The notes under the pieces were generated by a model, which was not told where the DNA came from, made no database searches, and was given only the letters and a program-made list of their open reading frames with translations. Positions 1 through 7,239 of a stretch of 21,805 nt of DNA are shown here, piece after piece. Source of the DNA: DASQFU01 sp035632955 (lineage in GTDB: Bacteria > Eisenbacteria > RBG-16-71-46); contig DASQFU010000213.1 of assembly GCA_035632955.1 (NCBI GenBank), positions 1 to 21,805 of the forward strand, written 5' to 3'. Each line of letters opens with the position of its first letter. Position 1 is the stretch's first letter. Made by a program: the position numbers and the translations under genes.

Positions 1-216
1 CTCGATCTCGCGACCCCCGATCGGCACGCTCGACGAGTCCGGGGCGCGCGTCACGACTTTCTGCGGATTGAGCACGACGGTGCGTCGCATGTCGCGGTAC
101 GGCGGGTAGGCAAGGTCGGTCAGTGACCGCCGCAAGTCACCGCAGCCGTCCCCGAGCCTGCCCGCCGCCATCAGCGTGGCGAGCAGGCCGACGAGGCCGA
201 ACGCCGGCTTAACCAT
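1..216 (-). CDS. actE: Alternative complex III subunit ActE-like, N-terminal part, cut by window edge
   Basis: The frame starts with ATG at 216 and stays open to the edge, giving 72 codons. It begins with a short hydrophobic stretch (AFGLVGLLATLMAAG) followed by a cysteine at residue 25, so it could be a signal peptide or a lipoprotein anchor, although the lipobox is imperfect. The next residues (LAYPPYRDMRRTVVLNP, then a PIGGRE motif) resemble the region just after the anchor in ActE, the monohaem cytochrome c of alternative complex III. No CXXCH is visible yet; it would lie beyond the edge. The start codon overlaps the stop of the upstream actD frame by 8 nt, so it is the fifth gene of the act operon. 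The identity rests mainly on position and on the PxGxxE motif. Confidence 0.6.
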   Translation of the reverse strand, partial: MVKPAFGLVGLLATLMAAGRLGDGCGDLRRSLTDLAYPPYRDMRRTVVLNPQKVVTRAPDSSSVPIGGREIE

Positions 217-766
217 GAGTCTGAACCTCTTCGGCGCCGTGGCCGCGCAGCATCTCCTTCACGCGCGCGGCAGCCTCGCCCGCGCACGGCACCCAGATGC
301 CGATCCGGTCTTCGCTGAAACGAGCGTCGTACGGCGCCTTCGACTTGACCTGCGGGAGTCGCGCCAGCGCCAGCATGGCGAGCAGATTCGCGAGCGCGCC
401 GAGCAGGATCATGGATTCGTAGCCGATGATGACGAATGGCGGCAGCGAGGTCAGCTCCTTGCCGCCGACCACCAGCGGATACGACAGCACGGAATAGATG
501 CACAGTGCGAAGCCGCCGGTGAGGCCGAGAACGGCGCCGCCGAACGTGACCCAGCGAACCAGCGACGGCCCGTGATCGAGCGCGGCTTCGATCGTGTGAT
601 GGGGCACCGGCGAGAACACGCTCAGATCCTTGTGCCCCACCTGGCGCAGGCTGCGCACCGCGTCCGTCGCGTCGTCCACGTAATAAAAGATCCCCATCAC
701 CCCTCGATAATTCTGCGGGGGACCGGTCAGCAGCTTGTCGATCAGACCGCCGAGACGCTTGATCAT
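209..766 (-). CDS. actD: Alternative complex III subunit ActD (DUF3341 family membrane protein)
   Basis: A 185-residue protein with an N-terminal soluble domain containing the family-typical GVMGIFYYVDDATDAVRSL segment (residues 22-40). It is followed by two hydrophobic helices at about 72-94 and 110-134 and a charged C-terminal tail with DRIGIWVP. This is the layout of ActD, a membrane-anchored peripheral subunit of alternative complex III whose exact role is not settled. The ATG at 766 overlaps the stop of actC in an ATGA arrangement, and its own stop overlaps the actE start, so translation of C, D and E is probably coupled. A longer open frame upstream of this ATG is only the shadow of actC in another frame. 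Confidence 0.88.
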   Translation of the reverse strand: MIKRLGGLIDKLLTGPPQNYRGVMGIFYYVDDATDAVRSLRQVGHKDLSVFSPVPHHTIEAALDHGPSLVRWVTFGGAVLGLTGGFALCIYSVLSYPLVVGGKELTSLPPFVIIGYESMILLGALANLLAMLALARLPQVKSKAPYDARFSEDRIGIWVPCAGEAAARVKEMLRGHGAEEVQTHG

Positions 767-2145
767 GAGGGCTGGCGCCGCATCGGCGGCGGCAAGGTTT
801 CCTTGATCTCCGCGACCGAGAACGCCGGCAGCAGTCGCACGAAGATCAGGAAGTACATGAAGAACCAGGCGAACGAGCCGGCCAGGATCGCCCCCTCGGT
901 CCACGACATCCGGTAGTTCACGCCCCACGACATCGGCTCGAACGGCCGCGCCAGCGAGGTGACGATGATCACGAAGCGCTCGAACCACATACCGACGTTG
1001 ACCAGCAGGCAGATCACGAACAGCACCGTCATGTTGCGGCGGACCGACTTGAACCACAGCGACAGCGGGATGATCACGTTGCACGTGAACATGATCCAGA
1101 ACGCCCAGGCGAAGTGTCCCGTAGCCCGCCACCAGAACAGGTCGCGCTCGTAGGGGCTCGGGCCGTACCACGCGCTGAAGAACTCGACCAGGTAGGAATA
1201 GCCGACGATCGTCGAGGTCAGCAGCACCAGCTTCGAGAGCTTCTCGATGTGATCCACGGTCACGATGTGCTGGAGCTTGAATCCCCACCGGATCGGGATC
1301 AGCAGATTGATCACCATCGCGACGCCCGAGAAGATCGCTCCGGCGACGAAGTACGGCGCGAAGATCGTGCTGTGCCACCCCGGCACCTGCGCCATTGCGA
1401 AGTCCCAGGACACGACGCTGTGCACCGAGAGCACGAGCGGCGTGGCGAACGCCGCGAAGTACAGATACGCGCTGTAGAAGTGCTTCCACTGGTTGTTCGA
1501 GCCGCGCCAGCCGAACGAGAAGATGGTCTGGATCAGCCGCATGAACGGATTGCGGGCCCGGTCACGCATCGCGGCGGCGTCGGGGATGATCCCGACGATG
1601 AAGAAGATGCTCGAGACCGTGAGGTAGGTCGTGACCGCGAACACGTCCCATTCGAGCGGCGAGCGGAAGTTCGGCCAGATCTGCCGCTGGCTCGGATACG
1701 GGAACAGCCAGTAGGGAAACCACGGCCGTCCGAGATGGAGGATCGGGAACAGACCTGCCGTCAGCACGCCGAACACCGTCATCGCCTCGGCGACCCGATA
1801 GACGGCGCGCCGGAAGTGCGAGCGGAACAGGAACAGGATCGCCGAGACCAGCGTGCCGCAATGGGCGATGCCGACCCAGAACACGAAGTTCGCGACGTAG
1901 CTCGCCCACATCACCGGGCGCGTGTGCCCCGCGACGCCGACGCCGTGCACGATCTGGTTCCGCTCGGCGATCATGGCGACCAGCAGGATCGCAAGGTCGA
2001 GGAGGAAAATCGTCCACCACACCGGCCCGGGTACGGAGATCAGCTTGAGAACGTCGTCGTTGAGCGACTTCTGAGTCATGGTCGGGGGCACGTGCTCGCC
2101 CTTGCCCACGTCGCTCGCGGTCGCCGCGAACTCGTATTCCGACAC
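763..2145 (-). CDS. actC: Alternative complex III subunit ActC (NrfD/PsrC-like quinol-binding membrane protein)
   Basis: A 460-residue polytopic membrane protein of the NrfD/PsrC family. After a hydrophilic N-terminus of about 40 residues, the segment SVPGPVWWTIFLLDLAILL opens a series of roughly 8-10 hydrophobic helices. Conserved family features include HLGRPWFPYWLFPYPSQRQIWPNFRSPLEWD, matching the usual first large loop, and WFERFVIIV near the C-terminus. In alternative complex III, ActC and its paralogue ActF form the membrane core; ActC carries the quinol site and passes electrons to the iron-sulfur clusters of ActB. The GTG start at 2145 was chosen because an AGGAG sits 6 nt upstream and only 9 nt separate it from the actB stop. 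A paralogous ActF is expected beyond the left edge. Confidence 0.93.
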   Translation of the reverse strand: MSEYEFAATASDVGKGEHVPPTMTQKSLNDDVLKLISVPGPVWWTIFLLDLAILLVAMIAERNQIVHGVGVAGHTRPVMWASYVANFVFWVGIAHCGTLVSAILFLFRSHFRRAVYRVAEAMTVFGVLTAGLFPILHLGRPWFPYWLFPYPSQRQIWPNFRSPLEWDVFAVTTYLTVSSIFFIVGIIPDAAAMRDRARNPFMRLIQTIFSFGWRGSNNQWKHFYSAYLYFAAFATPLVLSVHSVVSWDFAMAQVPGWHSTIFAPYFVAGAIFSGVAMVINLLIPIRWGFKLQHIVTVDHIEKLSKLVLLTSTIVGYSYLVEFFSAWYGPSPYERDLFWWRATGHFAWAFWIMFTCNVIIPLSLWFKSVRRNMTVLFVICLLVNVGMWFERFVIIVTSLARPFEPMSWGVNYRMSWTEGAILAGSFAWFFMYFLIFVRLLPAFSVAEIKETLPPPMRRQPS

Positions 2146-2154
2146 GCCCCGCTC

Positions 2155-5100
2155 CTAGACCGGTTCGACCGGGCGCTGGACCTTCTTCAGATAGGTCACG
2201 CCGGGCTTGGTGTTGAGGTCTCCGAGCACCCAGTAGCGGCGCTCGCCGTGCGAGGCCTTGGACACCGCGCTCTCGGGATCCACGAGGTCTCCGAACACGA
2301 TCGCCTGCGTCGGACAGGTTTGCGCGCAGGCGGTCTGGATCTCGCCGTCGCGCAGCGCCCGCTGCTCGTCCTTCGCGTTGCCCTTGCCCTCGAGGATGCG
2401 CTGCACGCACATCGTGCACTTCTCCATCACGCCCTTGGAGCGCACGGTGACGTCCGGGTTGAGCTGCCAGTTCAGCGGCTCGGGGAAGGCGAAGGTCGGT
2501 TTCTCCGGCGCCGCGTAGTCGAAGAAGTTGAACGCGCGCACCTTGTAGGGGCAGTTGTTGGAGCAGTAGCGGGTGCCCACGCACCGGTTATAGACCTGCG
2601 CGTTGAGGCCTTCCGGATTGTGATAGGTCGCATAGACCGGACACACCGTCTCGCATGGCGCGTCTCCGCAGTGCTGGCACATCATCGGCATGAAGCGCAC
2701 GTCGTTCTCGCCGCCGTCGAGCTTCCGCTCGTAGCGCTCGATCCGGATCCAATGCATCTCGCGCCCGCGTTTGATCGGCTCGGGTCCGACCATGGGTACG
2801 TTGTTCTCGGCGTGGCACGCGACCAGGCACGCGCTGCACCCGGTGCACGAGTTGAGATCGATCGCCATCGCCCAGCGATGCTTGGCGTGCTTGTAGTGCC
2901 CCTCGGTCACCGGGTTCTGCCGACCCGAGCGCGCGGGATGCTCCGACTCGAAAGCGGTGACGGCATGGGCGGGTGGTCGGTAGTCGGGCGGGCGCGCCAT
3001 CGGCTCGGTGTACTTGCCGGGCCGGGTTTGTGACGGATGCACCGGGTGATGCGCGGCGCCCGACGCCGGAGCGTGTCCCGAAGCGGCGTGCGCTGCCCTG
3101 TGCGCCGGGGCGCGATGCGACGTGTCGGCGTTCCCGCCGTGCATGGAATCCGCGACCGCGCTCGCGGCCAACGAATCGTCGTGAGAACCCGCATGCGAAA
3201 CGCCGGGAACGGCGGCGCTCGCGGCGAGCGCCGCCAGCGGAATCACCTCCGCGACGACCCGTTCGGATTGGATCTTTTCACGCTGCGTCACGACCAGATC
3301 CATCGCCTGCGCGCCCACCGTCACCGTGGCCTTGGCGCTCAGGTACGCGACCGCTCCCGAAGCCGCGTCGGTGGCGGCCGACAGCAAGGACAGGGGATTG
3401 ACGCCGCATCCTTTGGCATAGCGGCCGTACGCCGTGTGCCCTTGCCCGAGCGGGATCGCGACCGTGTCGGGCCGGATGCCGCCGTAGACGTAGGCCGGCA
3501 GCTCCACCGAGCCGGCTTCGGTCGCGATCTTGATTGGTTGACCGTTCCGGACGCCGAGCTTGGCCGCGGTATCGGGATGGATCTCCGCCCACGAGCCCCA
3601 GACGGCTTTCGTCGTCGGATCCGGCAGCTCCTGCAGCCACGGCTTGTTGGCGCCGCGGCCGTCGTAGAGCGCCGGCGACGGATAGAGCACGAGCGCGAGC
3701 TCTCCGGTTCCCTTGAGCTCCGGCGAGGCGAACACCGGCGCACCGGTCCAGCGGGCGGGCGTCGCGGCGCTCTCTTCCTCCCACACGCCGCCCTTCTGCA
3801 ACGTCTCACGCCAGAAGGTTTCGAAATCCCGGCCACCGCCGAAGCGTCCATGGAGCGGCCGCCAGCGAGCTTCGAGGTACGGTCGCCAGCCGTCCGGGAA
3901 CGATTGCCCGAAACCGGCGCCGCGCGCGAGCGCGATCAACATATCGCCGGCGGGCTTGGCATCGAAGAGCGGCACCGGCTGCATCGCGGGCTGGAGAATG
4001 GCGTAGACGCCGCGCAGGGGCTCGGCGTCGCCGAGCGACTCGAGCGCGTGGGTGCTCGGCAGCAGGAGGTCACAATGCTCGGCGGTCTCGTCGAGGACGC
4101 TCGAGAGCGAGATCTTGAACGGCACCTTGTCCATCGCCGGGACGAAACCGGCCCACGCCGGCACTGCATAGGCCGGGTTCGCGCCGTGCACGACCAGCGC
4201 GTCGACCCGCCCCTCGCCCATGGCCGCGATCAGGTTCTGCACTTCGCCGAACGGCGCGACCGCGTCGAGATTCAACGTGCGATCGAAATGCACCGTCTCG
4301 CCGAGATTGCCGGCGACGTGGTTCAGCAGATTGACCGCGGCATGCAAGGCGACCGATTGCTCGCTCTGGGCCGCGATCCCGCCGGCGACCGCGAGGCTCG
4401 GACGCCGGGCCGCGAACGCGCGCGCCAGCCTTTGAACCGTGGCGCCAGGCACGCCGGTCTGCTGCTCGACTGCCTCCGGCGTATACGCCGAGAGGGCATC
4501 CATGGCGGCGCCGGAGCCGCCGGCGGCTCCGAGCCCTTCCGTCACGATGGTGCGGGCCATGCCGAGCGCCAGCGCCATCTCGCCGCCGGGCCGGATCGCG
4601 ATCCACTCGTCGGCGTTGGCGCCGGTCAGCGACAGGCGCGGCTCGACCGCGACGAACGCGCCGCCATCACGCCGGGCGCGCATCGTGGCGAAGCCTCGCG
4701 CGTGGCCGACCGGAGACAGCCAGGTCTCGAGGAAATCGGCGCCGAACGCGATCAGGAACGTCGCACGCTCGAAGTCGAGTCGCGGCACCGATGCCTGCCC
4801 GAACGTGCGGCGGTTCGCCTCACGCATGCTCTCGTGTGCGAACGCCTCGTAGACGAGGTGCGTTCCGCCGGCCGCGGTCGCCCACTCTCCGCACAGGGCA
4901 TGAAACGAACCCGTGGCATGGCTCGTCACCAGCGCCACCTTGCCGCGCGCCGGCGCGAGCTTCTCGGTAGCGAGACGCAGCGCCTGATCCCACGCGACCG
5001 GCTTCCACGCCCCACCCTCGCGCACCATCGGGCCCTTGAGCCGGTCGGGGTCGTAGAGACCCTGAAGCCCGGCCTGGCCGCGCGCGCACAGTCCACCGCG

Positions 5101-5361
5101 ATTCACGGGGTGCGCGGGGTTGCCCTCGATCTTGATCGCACGCCCCTCGCGCTGCTTGACCAGGATCCCGCAACCCGCCGGGCACTCGGTGCACGTGCTC
5201 GCGTACCAATACGGAATGCCGGGCAGGACGTCGTTCGGCGCGACCAGGTAGGGAATCAGCTTCTCGGCCTGCGGCGGAGCGCAGCCGGAAGCCGCCCCGG
5301 CGGCGCCGATGCCGACCAGCTTCAGGAAATCGCGACGGGTGTAGACCACCGAATCGGACAC
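2155..5361 (-). CDS. actB: Alternative complex III subunit ActB (molybdopterin-fold + [Fe-S] ferredoxin fusion)
   Basis: A 1068-residue fusion. Residues 8-28 hold a Tat-type signal (RRDFLK) ending in a lipobox-like ASGC. Residues about 50-690 form a molybdopterin-oxidoreductase-fold domain (B1) that begins with cysteines 57, 60, 64 and 92. Residues 829-1068 form the ferredoxin domain (B2), with 15 cysteines at 839, 842, 845, 849, 895, 898, 903, 907, 927, 933, 937, 982, 985, 1012 and 1016. That number suits three [4Fe-4S] clusters and one [3Fe-4S] cluster, as known for ActB. The clusters carry electrons from the quinol site of ActC to the haems of ActA and ActE. A histidine- and alanine-rich linker joins the two halves at about 720-800. 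The GTG start at 5361 has an AAGG 5 nt upstream and lies 10 nt after the actA stop. Confidence 0.95.
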   Translation of the reverse strand: MSDSVVYTRRDFLKLVGIGAAGAASGCAPPQAEKLIPYLVAPNDVLPGIPYWYASTCTECPAGCGILVKQREGRAIKIEGNPAHPVNRGGLCARGQAGLQGLYDPDRLKGPMVREGGAWKPVAWDQALRLATEKLAPARGKVALVTSHATGSFHALCGEWATAAGGTHLVYEAFAHESMREANRRTFGQASVPRLDFERATFLIAFGADFLETWLSPVGHARGFATMRARRDGGAFVAVEPRLSLTGANADEWIAIRPGGEMALALGMARTIVTEGLGAAGGSGAAMDALSAYTPEAVEQQTGVPGATVQRLARAFAARRPSLAVAGGIAAQSEQSVALHAAVNLLNHVAGNLGETVHFDRTLNLDAVAPFGEVQNLIAAMGEGRVDALVVHGANPAYAVPAWAGFVPAMDKVPFKISLSSVLDETAEHCDLLLPSTHALESLGDAEPLRGVYAILQPAMQPVPLFDAKPAGDMLIALARGAGFGQSFPDGWRPYLEARWRPLHGRFGGGRDFETFWRETLQKGGVWEEESAATPARWTGAPVFASPELKGTGELALVLYPSPALYDGRGANKPWLQELPDPTTKAVWGSWAEIHPDTAAKLGVRNGQPIKIATEAGSVELPAYVYGGIRPDTVAIPLGQGHTAYGRYAKGCGVNPLSLLSAATDAASGAVAYLSAKATVTVGAQAMDLVVTQREKIQSERVVAEVIPLAALAASAAVPGVSHAGSHDDSLAASAVADSMHGGNADTSHRAPAHRAAHAASGHAPASGAAHHPVHPSQTRPGKYTEPMARPPDYRPPAHAVTAFESEHPARSGRQNPVTEGHYKHAKHRWAMAIDLNSCTGCSACLVACHAENNVPMVGPEPIKRGREMHWIRIERYERKLDGGENDVRFMPMMCQHCGDAPCETVCPVYATYHNPEGLNAQVYNRCVGTRYCSNNCPYKVRAFNFFDYAAPEKPTFAFPEPLNWQLNPDVTVRSKGVMEKCTMCVQRILEGKGNAKDEQRALRDGEIQTACAQTCPTQAIVFGDLVDPESAVSKASHGERRYWVLGDLNTKPGVTYLKKVQRPVEPV

Positions 5362-5371
5362 GCGCGCCTTG

Positions 5372-5902
5372 CTAGTGGTGACAGACCAGACAGTCCATCG
5401 GCGCCGGATACTCCGGATGATCGATGTTCTGCCGATGGCAACTGACGCACCATCCCATCTTCAGCGACGAATACTGGTAGACGACCGGCATCTTCTCCAC
5501 CGGACCATGGCAGGTCTGGCAGGCGACGCCGGCTTTGACGTGGCGCTTGTGGTTGAACTTCACATGATCGGGCAGCCGGTAAACCTCGACCCATGGCACC
5601 TGCTCACCGCGTTCGTAATATCCGGCGAGCTTCTGCACCTCGGGGCGATCCGTGGCGGCGAGCTTGTGGCAGCCCATGCACGTGCCGACCGCGGGGATGT
5701 TGGCGATCGGGGATTTCTCGGCGCCGGTGTGGCAATAGAGGCAGTCCATGCCGAGCTTCCCGGCGTGCAGCTCGTGGCTGTAGAAAATCGGCTGCTTCGG
5801 TCCCTGGTTCTTCCCGAGCTGGACCGAGAAAGATTGCGACAGGGCGTGAGTGGCGGCCGCCAGGGTCGCAGCGACGATGACGAGAGCGAGGGCTCGTTTC
5901 AT
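5372..5902 (-). CDS. actA: Alternative complex III subunit ActA, pentahaem cytochrome c
   Basis: A 176-residue secreted cytochrome. A classical signal peptide (MKRALALVIVAATLAAATHA) is followed by five CXXCH haem-binding motifs: CLYCH, CMGCH, CQTCH, CVSCH and CLVCH. The segment PIFYSHELHAGKLGMDCLYCH is typical of ActA and related class III-like multihaem cytochromes. It acts on the periplasmic face, taking electrons from ActB and delivering them towards a terminal oxidase through other cytochromes. It is the first gene of the act operon. The ATG at 5902 is fixed by the signal peptide. No good Shine-Dalgarno sequence precedes it, and the predicted transcription start lies only about 10 nt upstream, so the leader is probably very short. 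Confidence 0.94.
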   Translation of the reverse strand: MKRALALVIVAATLAAATHALSQSFSVQLGKNQGPKQPIFYSHELHAGKLGMDCLYCHTGAEKSPIANIPAVGTCMGCHKLAATDRPEVQKLAGYYERGEQVPWVEVYRLPDHVKFNHKRHVKAGVACQTCHGPVEKMPVVYQYSSLKMGWCVSCHRQNIDHPEYPAPMDCLVCHH

Positions 5903-5917
5903 GGCTCGGACGGGCGG

Positions 5918-5946
5918 AAGCTATCGTCCTGTCTAGAGCCTGTCAA
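5918..5946 (-). promoter_or_regulatory. Putative sigma-70-type promoter of the act operon
   Basis: On the minus strand a perfect TTGACA (5946-5941) is separated by exactly 17 nt from TAGCTT (5923-5918), which matches 3 of 6 positions of the -10 consensus. A start near position 5911 would leave a leader of only about 9-10 nt before the actA ATG. The region 5903-6026 is otherwise non-coding. The perfect -35 box and ideal spacing are the main support; the -10 element is weak. Confidence 0.5.
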
Positions 5947-6026
5947 CCCGTTTGTGAAACCGGGCACATACTCTCGCGAACTTCAGAGCGCCGAATCAAC
6001 TAGGCGCTCGCGAACGCCCTCAAACA

Positions 6027-6055
6027 GAAACCCCTCGCGTTGACGAGGGGGTTTC
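6027..6055 (-). terminator. Rho-independent terminator downstream of the 6079-6810 gene
   Basis: GAAACCCCTCG (6027-6037) and CGAGGGGGTTTC (6044-6055) form a stem of about 11 bp with one extra G, around a 6-nt loop (CGTTGA). Read on the minus strand, the stem ends in GGGGTTTC followed by TGTTTG, a U-rich tail. It lies 24 nt after the stop of the minus-strand gene at 6079 and just before the act promoter, so it separates the two transcription units. Confidence 0.8.
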
Positions 6056-6078
6056 GGAGCCGCCGCAGACTCCGGCGG

Positions 6079-6810
6079 TCAGGCCGCGTCGCGCGCTTCG
6101 TCGGTGTGCGCCGGCAGGCCGGCGCGGCGCTGGCTGTAGCGGCGGTAGCTCTCGAGCGCGACCAGCAGCGGCAACACGACCAGCAGCGTGCCACCCGGTC
6201 CCACCAACGCATAGTGGCTCGCCAGCAATGCTCCGAGCGAGATCAGCGCACCCGCCGATACCAGCTCGAAGCGGGTGCCGAAGTTGCGCTTCCAAGCATT
6301 CCAGGTCGAGAGACCCTCGCTGAGCGCGACCGCCCACGAGACCGAACCGGTGTTGACGACGAAGTAGACGATCGCCGCCCCGACGAACGGCAGCAGCTGG
6401 AATCCATAGAGCAGCGAGGGCAGATCCTTCGCTCCGCCGCCGAGCGCGCCGTAGGCGAGCGACGCGCCGCCGACGGCCAGGGCCGCCTGCGCTGCGTTGA
6501 ACAGCACGCGCAGCGGCGGTTTGCGCATGAACACGGTCTCGGCGAACGCGCCGGTCAGCGCCGTGATCGCCATCGCGTGGCCGCGCGGCAGCAGCAGCAC
6601 GACCGCGAAGTGGAAGCACGAGGCCATGCTGCCCGTCGCCTGGCCGAGCGGCAAGCGGATCCACAACACCTCGCCCACCAGGCAGGCACCGCACCAGAAC
6701 CAGAAGTCGGCGCTGACCGGGCCGGGCCACGATACCATCGTCGCGGCCGCGGCCATCCCCAGGTACCCGAACACGAGCCCGAGGATGCGGTGGGCCATCA
6801 GGAGCTTCAT
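6079..6810 (-). CDS. Orphan integral membrane domain resembling the N-terminal sensor region of HD-GYP proteins
   Basis: A 243-residue, strongly hydrophobic protein with about seven predicted transmembrane helices and no soluble output domain. The segment RKPPLRVLFNAAQAAL (96-111), the motif VYFVVNTGSVSWAVALSEG (148-166) and the closing ESYRRYSQRR (220-229) are, from memory, characteristic of an N-terminal membrane region found in many HD-GYP phosphodiesterases and related signalling proteins. Here the protein ends about 14 residues after the last such motif, so no HD-GYP or GGDEF domain is present. It is the last gene before a strong terminator. The ATG at 6810 starts 10 nt after the preceding small ORF stops. 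Function is unknown; sensing or a scaffold role is inference. Confidence 0.75.
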   Translation of the reverse strand: MKLLMAHRILGLVFGYLGMAAAATMVSWPGPVSADFWFWCGACLVGEVLWIRLPLGQATGSMASCFHFAVVLLLPRGHAMAITALTGAFAETVFMRKPPLRVLFNAAQAALAVGGASLAYGALGGGAKDLPSLLYGFQLLPFVGAAIVYFVVNTGSVSWAVALSEGLSTWNAWKRNFGTRFELVSAGALISLGALLASHYALVGPGGTLLVVLPLLVALESYRRYSQRRAGLPAHTDEARDAA

Positions 6811-6820
6811 GCCCGGATAC

Positions 6821-7183
6821 CTACCAACCCGCCCTGGAGTCGACGACGCCCCACTGCGAGAAGTGAGGCAGCTCGGCCGTGTGCTTCATGGCTTTGTCGG
6901 CGACGGCGGCGTCTTTGTGCTTCTTCCACTTGATCTCCTTCGCGTCGAAGTGCTGGATATGCCTTCGAGGTGTCGAGATGTCATCCCTGCGGTAAACCGC
7001 ATGGCTCGTGCCGGAGATTTGAAACACCGGTGCAGGAGCGACCCCTTGCCGCGCAATGGTTTCCGCCCGCCTCCCATGCTGGAAGCGCGGCTTCGTTCGC
7101 GCTGCAATGCATGCAATGGCAGCCTGCATCGCGGGTTTGGGAAATGCCGCTCCGTGGATGCGGAACTTCACCCGCGTCGCCAA
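6821..7183 (-). CDS. Doubtful small ORF, possibly a gene remnant
   Basis: An open frame of 120 codons from a TTG at 7183, occupying most of a 430-bp gap between the M48 protease and the membrane protein. I recognise no family. The last 50 or so codons (from HIQHFDAKEIKWKKHKDAAV to the stop) use G or C in almost every third position, like the neighbouring real genes. The first half does not, and no Shine-Dalgarno sequence precedes any start codon. The stop lies 10 nt from the next gene, a spacing like that between the act genes. It may be a short real gene with a misread start or frameshift upstream, or the 3' end of a decayed gene. The rest of the gap shows no other feature. Confidence 0.3.
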   Translation of the reverse strand: MATRVKFRIHGAAFPKPAMQAAIACIAARTKPRFQHGRRAETIARQGVAPAPVFQISGTSHAVYRRDDISTPRRHIQHFDAKEIKWKKHKDAAVADKAMKHTAELPHFSQWGVVDSRAGW

Positions 7184-7239
7184 GCGCGAGGGCCGATCCT
7201 GGAGGACCGGCCCGTTACGCTCGGGAGCGAGGGGGGACG

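Noticed and set aside
1114..3033. Long plus-strand open frame of about 640 codons opposite actC/actB
   Set aside because: It lies antisense to two strongly conserved genes, is full of Arg/His/Asp/Glu without any domain, and spans the junction of two real genes; it is a by-product of high GC content.
3037..5445. Plus-strand open frame of about 800 codons opposite actB
   Set aside because: Antisense shadow of actB with Arg/Gly/Ala-rich low-complexity translation and no recognisable motif.
5945..5966. CCCGTTT...AAACCGGG hairpin upstream of the act promoter as a terminator
   Set aside because: It overlaps the -35 box, has a bulge and a short stem, and lacks a T-run; the real terminator is at 6027-6055.
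7090..7120. TGCATGCA-rich stretch as a repeat or attachment site
   Set aside because: Only a short local palindrome with no second copy and no integrase nearby.
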